NCBI RefSeq assembly: GCF_014353015.1
Contig: NZ_CP060704.1
Coordinates: 2,567,001 to 2,631,000, forward strand
Direction of reading: 5' to 3'
From: Chitinimonas koreensis
Lineage (GTDB): Bacteria; Pseudomonadota; Gammaproteobacteria; Burkholderiales; Chitinimonadaceae
Length of the DNA stretch: 64,000 nucleotides
Shown: piece after piece, positions 48,223 through 56,737 of the stretch
How positions within the stretch are numbered: position 1 is the first letter of the stretch
How the letters are laid out: each line of letters opens with the position of its first letter
The notes under the pieces: model-generated
The model's database searches: none
The model's input: the letters and a program-made list of their open reading frames with translations, nothing else
Told to the model about the DNA's origin: nothing
Made by a program: the position numbers and the translations under genes

Positions 48223-48536
48223 GCCGCCGCCGGCGCGTTGCGCTTCTCGGCCACCAGCCGGGCGACCACCGCGACGGTCTCGCCGAAGGTGCGCACGTCC
48301 TCGAGATTGCGGCCGACGATGTCGATGCCGAAGAACTCCTCGACCTCGAAGATCACCGAGATCATCTTCAGCGAGTTCATCCCCACTTCTTCGAAACGGG
48401 TGCCCGGCTCGAAGGCGAACTGCGCCAGCGAGGGCTTGACCTTGGCGATCTGGGCCAGGATGCCGTCGCGGATCGCTTCGACTTCGCCGAGCGCGAGGCC
48501 GAGCCGGCCCGCCAGTTCTTCGTGGTTGTCCGACAT
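48219..48536 (-). CDS. Acyl carrier protein
   Basis: A 105-residue ACP. The phosphopantetheine Ser is in EEVGMNSLKMISVIFEVEEFFGIDI, and acidic helices flank it. It is longer than housekeeping AcpP (about 78 residues), with extra N-terminal sequence. GGAGG precedes the ATG. Translationally coupled to the condensing enzyme downstream. Confidence 0.87.
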   Translation of the reverse strand: MSDNHEELAGRLGLALGEVEAIRDGILAQIAKVKPSLAQFAFEPGTRFEEVGMNSLKMISVIFEVEEFFGIDIVGRNLEDVRTFGETVAVVARLVAEKRNAPAAA

Positions 48537-48568
48537 TGCTTGCTTCCTCCGTGATTTCGAATACCCGC

Positions 48569-48591
48569 AGGTCGGGAATGAATCCCGACCT
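48569..48591. repeat. REP-like inverted repeat
   Basis: AGGTCGGGA...TCCCGACCT, a 9-bp perfect stem, upstream of the ACP gene. Same family as 36805 and 55144. Confidence 0.65.
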
Positions 48592-48648
48592 ACCAGCCGC
48601 CGCCGGCCCCGCCTTTGCATGAATTTGAAAGGACCGAGCGCGGCCTGC

Positions 48649-50046
48649 CTACTGGATGGCGGTGATGGTGATCTGGTTGTTCTGGCTGTTGCCCTGGCCG
48701 TCGGCCACCGTCAGTACATAGGTGGTGGTCTGGGCCACGGTGACCTGGGTCGAGCCGGTGCCGGTGGTGCCGTTCAGCGTCAGCGGTACCGGCTGCCCGT
48801 TCAGTGTAGCCGTGGTGGCATTGAGCGTCTGCCAGCTGAAGGTGACGCGGCCGCCGGCCGGCACGGTGCGGTTGTCGGCCACGAAGTACTGCGTCTCCAG
48901 CCACGGCCCCGGGCCGATATAGCGCAGTTCCGGGCCGCCCGGGCCGATCGCGTTCAGTTGCCAGATCACCGGCGTCGGCGGCAGCGGCGGCGGGTTCTGG
49001 GTCGCCATGCCGCGGCCGTTCTGGATCTGCACCTGCGGGAAGGCGGTGTTCGGCGGCAGGCCGAAATACAGCACCGACATCGGCTTGAAGCGCACCGTCA
49101 GGTTCCGCTGCACCGGCCCGTTCCAGCCCTGCAGCGTCAGCGTGAAGACGATCTCGCTGGCGTTGTCGGGCGCCAGCGCGGTCGGCATCACCTTGCGCGA
49201 GCCGTTGACCGGCACCGAGGGCGTGGTCTGCGGCGTCAGCGTGGCGCTGGTGGCGTACTGCGACGTCCAGTTCAGGGTCACCTGCTGGTCGAAGTCGATG
49301 TAGAGGTCGGCCGGGCCGAAGCTCAGCACCGCGACGCTGCCGACCGCCACGTCGACCGTGGTGCCGGCGCTGTGGCCGGCGCTGTCGTAGACGGTCAGCG
49401 TGTAGGTGGTCTTGGGCGGCGCCGGCACCACCTGGAAGGTGCCCTGGTAGACCGTGCCGCTGCAGTCCTGCCGCTGGCCGCCCGGCTCGAGCGTGACGTA
49501 GCTGCCGCCGATGGCGGTGAAGCCGATGGTCGACGGTTTGCCCAGCGTGACCGTGGCCGGCCGCGCCAGCGCGCTGATCGACAGCTCCGGGCCGCCGACC
49601 GACAGCGGCAGCTCGACGCTGCCGTAGTCGTCGCCGATGCTCTCGTCGACCTCGACCTGGCACTCCAGCCCCTCGGCGCCGGTGACCGCGATATTGGTCA
49701 GCTGCACGCCGACCCCCTGCCCCGGCGCCAGCGTCACGCTGGCCAGCAGCGGCCGCAGCAGGAAGGAGCCGGGCGAGCCGGACAGCGGGTTGAAGCCCCA
49801 GCGGTCGGGATCGAGCGAGACGCAGCCGACCGAGCCCAGCGCGTTGCACAGGCTGTCGGGCAGCGTGATGGTGACGTTGTCGCCGGCGGCGCGGTTGAAC
49901 ACCACGTCTTGGCCGCTCTGGTTGAGGCCGCCCACCGCCAGCACCGCCACCGAGCCGGTCGGCACCGTGGTGGGCGCCAGGCTGTAGGTCAGCAGGGTGG
50001 CGTCGGAGGTGTTCTGTTCGCGTTCGATCTGCAGTCTGGTTTGCAT
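48649..50046 (-). CDS. Large-cluster protein E: hypothetical beta-rich protein
   Basis: A 465-residue protein without a signal peptide, dominated by Thr/Val/Ser beta-strand sequence. Two or three Ig-like stretches are suggested by IGFTAIGGSYVTLEPGGQ, VTLNWTSQYATSATLTP and VTFSWQTLNATTATLNG. These carry the recurring xxxWxxxxAtsaTL pattern and end in ITITAIQ. No catalytic motif. Last gene of the giant leftward cluster, 286 bases after the preceding gene, so it may have its own promoter. Confidence 0.65.
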   Translation of the reverse strand: MQTRLQIEREQNTSDATLLTYSLAPTTVPTGSVAVLAVGGLNQSGQDVVFNRAAGDNVTITLPDSLCNALGSVGCVSLDPDRWGFNPLSGSPGSFLLRPLLASVTLAPGQGVGVQLTNIAVTGAEGLECQVEVDESIGDDYGSVELPLSVGGPELSISALARPATVTLGKPSTIGFTAIGGSYVTLEPGGQRQDCSGTVYQGTFQVVPAPPKTTYTLTVYDSAGHSAGTTVDVAVGSVAVLSFGPADLYIDFDQQVTLNWTSQYATSATLTPQTTPSVPVNGSRKVMPTALAPDNASEIVFTLTLQGWNGPVQRNLTVRFKPMSVLYFGLPPNTAFPQVQIQNGRGMATQNPPPLPPTPVIWQLNAIGPGGPELRYIGPGPWLETQYFVADNRTVPAGGRVTFSWQTLNATTATLNGQPVPLTLNGTTGTGSTQVTVAQTTTYVLTVADGQGNSQNNQITITAIQ

Positions 50047-50332
50047 GTCGCCGTTCCTTCAGTTCATCGCACTAACAGGCTGTTGAAAAAGGCGCAAATC
50101 TCGCGTCGGCGAGGCTCTCTGGATTCCCCCACGGGGACTTCGACTCCGCGGGGCCCGGTCGGCGGCGAGGGCGGGGGCGTGGAATGAAACAGCGATACCT
50201 CGCGGCGTTTCATATGCACTGGAGCGCCCGGCCGAGCGGAGTCGCTGCCCGGTTGCCGGGCCTGCAAACCCGGCCGCCCCTCGCGGGGATTGCCGGGCGG
50301 ATCACGGAGTCGGGTACTTGGATGCACGTTCC

Positions 50333-53300
50333 CTACTTCCCGCCGAAGGCGCCGCCGAGCTTGAGCCAGCCCTCGCGCAGCGTCGGCGGGGTGTCGGCCA
50401 GGGTGGCGCCGCCGCCGGGCTGGACGATGTTGGCGTCCTCGCGCCAGACCGAGACGCCGCTGCGCTCGATCCACGACCAGTTGCCGCCGACCGCGCCCGG
50501 CAGCGGCATGGTCAGCTCGACCGGATCGGTCAACAGCGGCCCCATGCGGAAGGTGACGAACATGGTCGTCAGCGCCGCGCTGACCGGCCCGGCCGGCAGC
50601 GCCAGGTACTCGACCGGCTGGATGCCCGACACCAGCGGGATCTGGCCGCGCGGATCGACCAGCGCGGTCAGGTACTGGGTGGTGGTGCCGTCGGCCGGCA
50701 GCGGGAAGGTCGCGTCGGTCACCACGTAGGGATTGCCCGCCGCCTCCGCGCCGAGCTGCGGCAGGCCGCGCACCGCGTGGGCCAGCCGCTCGGCGGTGCC
50801 GCCGGCGCGGCTGGCCAGCGTGCGGCGCAGGTTGCCCAGGCTCGGGGTATAGCCGCGCGCGGCATAGAAGGTGCCGTAGGCGTCGCCGAGGTAGTAGCCG
50901 GCCACGCCGTTCTGGTCGAGGCCATGGTCGCCGAGCCGGACCTGCAGTTGCGCCTGCGGCAGGCCGCCGTCCTGGTTCAGGCCGGTGGCGGCCCAGTCCT
51001 GCCGCACCCAGGGCTGGCCGGCGGTGCCGAGCGAGCCGGCCAGGCGCACCACCGCCAGCGGCCGGCCGACCAGCACCGACAGGTTGCCGGTATTGGGCTG
51101 GCCCAGCGGGTCGGTCTTCCACAGCGTGACGTCGATCGCGTCGAGCAGCGCCGACAGCGCGCCGACCTGGTTGGCGCCCTGCCCCAGGATGCCGGCCACC
51201 AGGCCCGCCAGGTGCGGGTTGGCGATCGCCGGCGGCGCGCCGAGCGCGGCGCCGCCGCCCGGCACCGCGTCCCAGCGCACCGCCTGGCCCTGGTCGTTCT
51301 GGATCTGGATCAGCGCGCCGAGGTTGTTGCCGGCGGCGTCGAACACCGTGAGGCTGCTGTCGAGGTGGTTGGGCAGCAGCCAGCCGCACAGCGGGCTGGT
51401 CTCGTCCGAGGAGTTGCTCGGCACGCCGTCGTCCTGCGCGTCGACCAGCCAGGTCGACAGCCGGCTCGACTGGGTGATGCGCGGCGGCATCTGCGCCGTG
51501 CCCGGCACGCCGTCGGTGCGCATGGCCTGCGACACGATCGGCCGCACGTTGACGTTGGTGTCGACCGCCTTGAGCACCTGGCCGTAGGCGTCGACCACCC
51601 ACAGCTTCTGGATGGTGAAGTGGCCCGAGCGCAGCGGATAGAAGGTCTTGCCGGTGACCGCAGGGATATAGCCGCTGACGCCGCCGGTCAGCGGCGCCTG
51701 GGCGGTGCCGGCGATGCTGGTCGGCTGGTCCAGCCGCATGCCGAACTGCGCGTTGAGGCCGCCGAGCGACTGCGCCAGCACATCGAGGTTGCTCAGCGCC
51801 TTGGCGGCCTGCTGCAGCGCCAGTACGTCGAACTGCAGCAGATTCTGCACGTTGGCCGGCACCGCCAGGAACTGCTCGATCGAGGCGTTGAGCCCGAGCG
51901 CCTGGTTCGGCGTCAGCGTGGTGCGGCCGGTGTAGACGTCGGTCACCGCCGGGATGGCGCCGCCGTTCCAGACGTAGTCGACGTCTTCCAGCGTCCAGTC
52001 TTTGAGCATGCCCGGCAGGTCGGGGCCTGGCGCGCTGGGCGACCAGCCGACCTGCCAGTCGAGGTAGACCGGCGTCCACGGCGTGACCCAGGGATCGACC
52101 GCGATCGCCGACGGCGCGACGCCGCTGAAGCCGACCGCGGCGGCCAGCAGCGCCGGGTCGGCCAGCGCCAGGCCCTCGCTGCTGAACGGCAGCGCCTGCT
52201 GGGCGCGGATCACCGCCGCCAGCGCCGCCAATGCCTGGTCGCTCGGCGGCGGCAGGCTGGTCTTGGCATAGGCCAGCTTGGCCAGCCACAGCGCATTGCC
52301 CGGGTCGAGCAGGATGGTCTCGGTCCAGAAGTCCGCGCTTTCCTTGGGGATGCCGCTGCCGGTCGGGAACCGGCCGGCGAAGTCGGCGGCGTCCAGCGTG
52401 ACCATGGTCGCGCTGCCCGGCGGCACCGCCAGCGTCAGCGCGCGGATGGTCTGGCCTGTGAAGCGGCCGGCGGCGCCGTTGGCATCGCCGAAGGCGCCGG
52501 GCTGGGCCAGCTTGCTGTCGGTGCCGGCGCCGGCCACCAGGACCACCGGGTCCATCGGCCCATAGCTGCGCGCGGCCGGCAGGCTGCTCAGCTCGTAGGT
52601 CTTGCCCAGCAGCGCGCGCAGGGCGGCGGCCTTGGCGTCGACCTGGCCCGACAGCTGGTCGATCTGGCGCTGGGTCGACGGGATCAGGCCGGTGGTGGGG
52701 TCGCTCAGCAGCTTGACGTAGTTGAGCACCTGGCTCTTGGGGATGCCGCTGCGGTTGGTCCAGTTGATCTGTTTCCACAGCGCGGCGTAGAGCGCCTGCT
52801 GCAGCGACAGCAGCAGCGCGCGGCCGTCGTCGAGCTGCTGCTGCAGCGCGGCCAGCTCGGTCAGCGCGGCGGTCTGGTCCGCGTCGAGCGGCAGCGTGCT
52901 GTTGCCGCCCTGCGCCGCCAGCGACAGGTTGGCGTCGCCGGGCCGCGCCACCACCCAGGCCAGCCCGCCCGGCAGCGAGCCGAAGCGGGCTGCCTGGGTG
53001 ACCATCTCGAACTTGGCGGTGTCGGTGGCGTAGTCGAAGATCAGGCCGTTCTGGAAGGCCAGCAGCATGGTCTCGACCTCCTGCTGCACCGGCCCCGGCA
53101 TGGTGCTGGCGATCCAGGCGGCCAGCGCCTCGGCGGAGTTGCTGCCGATCGACACCGCCGGCGGGTTCGGCGAGATGGTCGGGTCGGTGTACAGCGGGTA
53201 GGGATAGCCGTTGCCCTTCCACTCGATGCCGTACAGCAGCGAGTGGCACAGCGTCTGCGAGGCGAGCTGGCCCTGCGCCGGCGTCAGCGCCGGCCCGCCG

Positions 53301-54082
53301 CTGATCGGGTTGGCCAGCAGCCAGGCCTGCCAGGCGGCCTGGGCCTCGGCCACGGTGGTGAGGGTCGACCAGTCGAGCCCGTCCATCAGCGCCTGCCATT
53401 GCGCCTGGTTGGTGAAGCCGCCGTTGGCGCCGAACAGCGGGTCGTTGGCCGGCGTGGCGTACCAGCCGAGCACGCTGTAGGCGTAGCTGCCCTGGGCCGA
53501 GTCGGGCAGCGGATCGTAGAAGGCGAACACATTGCCGACGTTGGCGTAGACCGAGGCGAAGGCCACGTTGCCCGGCGCCACCGCCTGCAGGAACGGCGGC
53601 TGGGCGCCGGGCTGGGCCCGCCAGCTGGCCAGCGTGTAGACCTTGCCGAGCCGGGTGTAGCCGAGGTCGGAGCCGGGCGCCGGCCAGGACACGGTGCCGT
53701 CGGGGCCGGTGTAGTCGCTCTGCACCACCCAGGCGGTCAGCACCGGCGCGCTGCCGTCGGCGGCGACGTAGGAACGGGTGACCAGCCAGCGGTTGGGCGT
53801 GGTCGGGAACTGCACCGCGCCCTGGGCGCCCGGCTGCTGGCCGCTGCGCAGCGCCGACGGCAGGGTCCAGCTCAGGTGCAGGCCGGTGGCCGGCGTGCCG
53901 CCGTTGGTCGAGAACGGCGGCGCGGCCGGGGTGGCGAACGGCAGCGCGGTGTAGTCGTAGCCGGTATTGGCCCAGGTGAAGCGACTGGCGTCCTGGTTGG
54001 GCGTGCCGATCAGCAGCGCCTCGGAATACATCGGGACCAGCAGGCAGGGGCCGGCCCAGGTCGGGTTGACGATCGCGCTCAT
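50333..54082 (-). CDS. Large-cluster protein D: hypothetical 1,249-residue protein
   Basis: A very long protein without signal peptide or membrane helices. The N-terminus reads CLLVPMYSEALLIGT, then GLHLSWTLPSALRSG and FPTTPNRWLVTRSYV. This LHW-LPxAL...P.RWLV pattern belongs, as far as I recall, to uncharacterised proteins found in similar multi-gene loci. The rest is helical and beta mixed, without enzyme motifs. Two ATGs lie in a row at the start; the second is better spaced from AAGGAGG. It overlaps the stop of the preceding gene (ATGA), so it is translationally coupled. Confidence 0.75.
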   Translation of the reverse strand: MSAIVNPTWAGPCLLVPMYSEALLIGTPNQDASRFTWANTGYDYTALPFATPAAPPFSTNGGTPATGLHLSWTLPSALRSGQQPGAQGAVQFPTTPNRWLVTRSYVAADGSAPVLTAWVVQSDYTGPDGTVSWPAPGSDLGYTRLGKVYTLASWRAQPGAQPPFLQAVAPGNVAFASVYANVGNVFAFYDPLPDSAQGSYAYSVLGWYATPANDPLFGANGGFTNQAQWQALMDGLDWSTLTTVAEAQAAWQAWLLANPISGGPALTPAQGQLASQTLCHSLLYGIEWKGNGYPYPLYTDPTISPNPPAVSIGSNSAEALAAWIASTMPGPVQQEVETMLLAFQNGLIFDYATDTAKFEMVTQAARFGSLPGGLAWVVARPGDANLSLAAQGGNSTLPLDADQTAALTELAALQQQLDDGRALLLSLQQALYAALWKQINWTNRSGIPKSQVLNYVKLLSDPTTGLIPSTQRQIDQLSGQVDAKAAALRALLGKTYELSSLPAARSYGPMDPVVLVAGAGTDSKLAQPGAFGDANGAAGRFTGQTIRALTLAVPPGSATMVTLDAADFAGRFPTGSGIPKESADFWTETILLDPGNALWLAKLAYAKTSLPPPSDQALAALAAVIRAQQALPFSSEGLALADPALLAAAVGFSGVAPSAIAVDPWVTPWTPVYLDWQVGWSPSAPGPDLPGMLKDWTLEDVDYVWNGGAIPAVTDVYTGRTTLTPNQALGLNASIEQFLAVPANVQNLLQFDVLALQQAAKALSNLDVLAQSLGGLNAQFGMRLDQPTSIAGTAQAPLTGGVSGYIPAVTGKTFYPLRSGHFTIQKLWVVDAYGQVLKAVDTNVNVRPIVSQAMRTDGVPGTAQMPPRITQSSRLSTWLVDAQDDGVPSNSSDETSPLCGWLLPNHLDSSLTVFDAAGNNLGALIQIQNDQGQAVRWDAVPGGGAALGAPPAIANPHLAGLVAGILGQGANQVGALSALLDAIDVTLWKTDPLGQPNTGNLSVLVGRPLAVVRLAGSLGTAGQPWVRQDWAATGLNQDGGLPQAQLQVRLGDHGLDQNGVAGYYLGDAYGTFYAARGYTPSLGNLRRTLASRAGGTAERLAHAVRGLPQLGAEAAGNPYVVTDATFPLPADGTTTQYLTALVDPRGQIPLVSGIQPVEYLALPAGPVSAALTTMFVTFRMGPLLTDPVELTMPLPGAVGGNWSWIERSGVSVWREDANIVQPGGGATLADTPPTLREGWLKLGGAFGGK

Positions 54083-54999
54083 CATGCCTCCTTGGCGGCG
54101 GGGTTGAACGGTTGCACGCCGGCGCTCTGCACCATCTCGATGGCGAACTCGGCGGCGGTGACGCCCTGCGGCGGCAAGGCGCCGGCCTGCTGGAGCGCCT
54201 GGGTCAGCGCGGCGACGGTCTTGCTGACGTCGACCACGTCGGCGACCGTGCCGGTGCGCAGCGACACCGGCGCGGTCTGGGTGCCGATCTGCTGGCCGGC
54301 CTGGGCGCCGGCGACGTAGCGCAGCGTGGCCGAGTAATGGCCCTGGTTGTCGTCGATCACGCCGAAATGCAGGCTCTCGCTCGGCTGGTGGATGCGCACC
54401 TCGGCCGGCGTGCCGCCGAACAGGCAGAACAGCACGTCGGTCGACAGCCGGTCGAGCCGCAGCAGCGACACCCGTCCGCCCTGGGCGTCGGTGGCGGTCA
54501 CCTCGATGCCGGGCCAGCCCGAGACCGCGGCCGAGCGCAGCAGGAAGCCGCTCGGCGCGCCGCTCGGGGTGCCGGCCGGCTGGCCGGTGCGGGCCGAGCG
54601 CGGCACGGCCAGCCGCTGCAGCGCCTGGTTGATCACGTTCTCGATCTGGCTCAGGAGCGCCAGCGATTCGACGCTGGAGCCGACGCCGATGCTGGCGGCG
54701 CCGTCGATCAGCCGGTTGCTGTAGTTCTGGTCGAGGTAGAAGAAGCGGATGGATTCGGCCGGCAGCATGGCGGCCACCGGCACCAGGTAGTCGAACGGCA
54801 CGCCGTACAGCAGCACCAGCTCGCTGAGCCAGTCGATGCAGGACTGCGGCAGCGGCGGCGGGTCGAAGTCGCCGGCCGGCGCGGCCAGCCGCAGCGCGGA
54901 GGCGGCCGCGGCGGCGGCGGGCACCGCCTGGGCGGCCTGCCGCAGCGCGATGCCGGCCAGGTCGGCCAACTGGCCGGTACGGTCGATGGCGGATTTCAT
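54082..54999 (-). CDS. Large-cluster protein C: hypothetical 305-residue protein
   Basis: Starts MKSAIDRTGQLADLAGIALR with a GGAG upstream. A helical N-terminus is followed by WLSELVLLYGVPFDYLVPVAAMLPAESIRFFYLDQNY, then a beta-rich half (SLLRLDRLSTDVLFCLFGG). No domain recognised. The gene is coupled to protein D by overlapping stop and start. The PFDYLVPVAAMLP segment is hydrophobic but too interrupted for a clear membrane helix. Confidence 0.7.
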   Translation of the reverse strand: MKSAIDRTGQLADLAGIALRQAAQAVPAAAAAASALRLAAPAGDFDPPPLPQSCIDWLSELVLLYGVPFDYLVPVAAMLPAESIRFFYLDQNYSNRLIDGAASIGVGSSVESLALLSQIENVINQALQRLAVPRSARTGQPAGTPSGAPSGFLLRSAAVSGWPGIEVTATDAQGGRVSLLRLDRLSTDVLFCLFGGTPAEVRIHQPSESLHFGVIDDNQGHYSATLRYVAGAQAGQQIGTQTAPVSLRTGTVADVVDVSKTVAALTQALQQAGALPPQGVTAAEFAIEMVQSAGVQPFNPAAKEA

Positions 55000-55143
55000 G
55001 TTCGTCTCCAGTGGGGCGTGGCCGCCCCGGAATTCGCTATCAAATTTGTGCGATCGCTGCACGGCGGTGGCGGGTACGGATCGCCGTGCCCGAATCTCCA
55101 CCCTTCGCGGCTGAAGCCGCTCCTACGAAAACCGGTGGGTTGC

Positions 55144-55177
55144 CGTCGTAGGTCGGCATCAAGCCCGCCCTACGACG
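55144..55177. repeat. REP-like inverted repeat within the large cluster
   Basis: CGTCGTAGG and CCTACGACG arms with an imperfect inner stem (TCGGC...GCCCG). It lies in the 190-base gap between cluster genes B and C and could attenuate transcription there. Confidence 0.6.
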
Positions 55178-55189
55178 TCGGATCGCGCC

Positions 55190-56737
55190 CTACCCCGCTT
55201 CGTCCGCCGGCGCGGCGCCGTAGCCGCCCAGCACGCCGTCGAGCAGGTCGAGCAGCGGGTCGCCCGAGTCCGCGCCGCCGTTCGCGCTGCGCAGCTGCGC
55301 GCGCGGCGCCAGCTGGCGCGACAGCAGCGGGTCGGCGCGGCGCGAGTGCGGCACCACCTTGGGCAGCACCGGCTGCTGCTCGGCGTCGAGCAGGTGGGTG
55401 CGCGCGGCGTCGAACAGCGCGGCCTGGCTCTGCAGCGCCGGTGCCACGTCCGGGTGGCGCGGCGCGGCCAGCCGCGCCAGCGCCGGGTCGTCCGGCAGCC
55501 GCGCCAGCCGGGCGCCCTGCTGCTGGATGCGGACCATGCTCTGCAGCAGGCCGCGGCGCCAATCGAACATCGCGCGGGCGAAGGCCGAGTCGGCCAGGCC
55601 GAGCAGGCGGCCGATCTGCCAGGCGGTCGCATAGCTCTGGTCGAACAGGCCGGTGTCGGGGTCGTAGCGCGTCAGCGTGTCGCTGAACTGGGCCGGCGCC
55701 ACCGCGGCCGGGTTGGTCGGCACCGGCGACAGCGGGCCGCGGTACCAGGAGGTGGTCTCCTCGCCGGCGCGGGTGTTGTTGGTCAGCGGCACGAAGCCGA
55801 TGTCGAGCGCGGTCTGCGCCGCATCGTTGCCGACCGCGCTGCCGTGCGGGTACTGCAGCAGGCCGATGCCGCCCGGCCGCGCCAGGTTCTTCATCAGCCC
55901 GCTGAAGCTGCCGGCGCCGGCGCTGGCGCGGAAGCCCCAGCTGGCCAGCACGCACAGCCGCACCTTGGCCGCCGCGCCGGTATTGCCGCTCGGCGTGCTG
56001 CCGTCGCCGCCGTAGCCGGGCAGCATGGCCGACCAGCCTTCGAGCGAGACCAGCAGCGCGCTGTAGCGCGTGTCGGTGTCGAGCTTGGCCGGCACCAGCC
56101 GGTTGCCGATCACCACCGAGAAGGTGCCGTCGGCATTGATGCCGAGCTCCTCCTTGTCGGCGGTATTGACGCGGCGGGCGTGGCACAGCAGCGGCACCTC
56201 GGCCAGCGTCGGCGCCAGGTTGGCGAACAGCGCGGCGGCCAGGTCGATCGCGTTGCACTGGCTGTCGGCCTCGCCGGGCAGCAGGTCGGCCACGGCGATC
56301 GCCGGGCCCTGGGTGCCGCTCGGCGGCGCCAGCAGCTGGCTCACCGTGATCGTCTCGACCGTGGCGCCGGCCAGCTCGGCCTCGGTCAGCAGCAACAGGC
56401 CCAGCCACGGCGCGCCGCCGGGCAGCGGCCTCTCCCACGGCAGCGTGGCGCGGTTGAGCACGACGTGCGGCATCACGTCGGCATAGTTGCCGCTCTGCGC
56501 GGCCGGCGGATAGACCGACTGCACGCTGTCGGCCGGCAGGGTGAAGCGCGGGCCGCTGACCACCAGCTTCTGGCTGCCGGCATAGACCGGCGGCGTGCCG
56601 GCGGTGACGTTGTTCACCTGCTGGCTCCAGGCCAGCTGGTAATGGCCGGCCACCAGCGGCGGCGAGCAGCTCTGGATGAATTCGATCTGGCCCGACAGCA
56701 GGTCGCCGCCGGTATGGACGGGAATGTCGTCGCTCAT
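55190..56737 (-). CDS. Large-cluster protein B: hypothetical 515-residue protein
   Basis: Starts MSDDIPVHTGGDLLSGQIEF. It contains MPHVVLNRATLPWERPLP, APWLGLLLLTEAEL, CHARRVNTADKEE and an N-terminal GHYQLAWSQQV. The later half is helical and Arg/Ala-rich. No signal peptide and no known catalytic motif. Its ATG overlaps the stop of the giant gene upstream (ATGA). The LNRxTLPWER...WL.LLL pattern seems conserved with the rest of the locus in other bacteria, but I cannot name a family. Confidence 0.75.
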   Translation of the reverse strand: MSDDIPVHTGGDLLSGQIEFIQSCSPPLVAGHYQLAWSQQVNNVTAGTPPVYAGSQKLVVSGPRFTLPADSVQSVYPPAAQSGNYADVMPHVVLNRATLPWERPLPGGAPWLGLLLLTEAELAGATVETITVSQLLAPPSGTQGPAIAVADLLPGEADSQCNAIDLAAALFANLAPTLAEVPLLCHARRVNTADKEELGINADGTFSVVIGNRLVPAKLDTDTRYSALLVSLEGWSAMLPGYGGDGSTPSGNTGAAAKVRLCVLASWGFRASAGAGSFSGLMKNLARPGGIGLLQYPHGSAVGNDAAQTALDIGFVPLTNNTRAGEETTSWYRGPLSPVPTNPAAVAPAQFSDTLTRYDPDTGLFDQSYATAWQIGRLLGLADSAFARAMFDWRRGLLQSMVRIQQQGARLARLPDDPALARLAAPRHPDVAPALQSQAALFDAARTHLLDAEQQPVLPKVVPHSRRADPLLSRQLAPRAQLRSANGGADSGDPLLDLLDGVLGGYGAAPADEAG

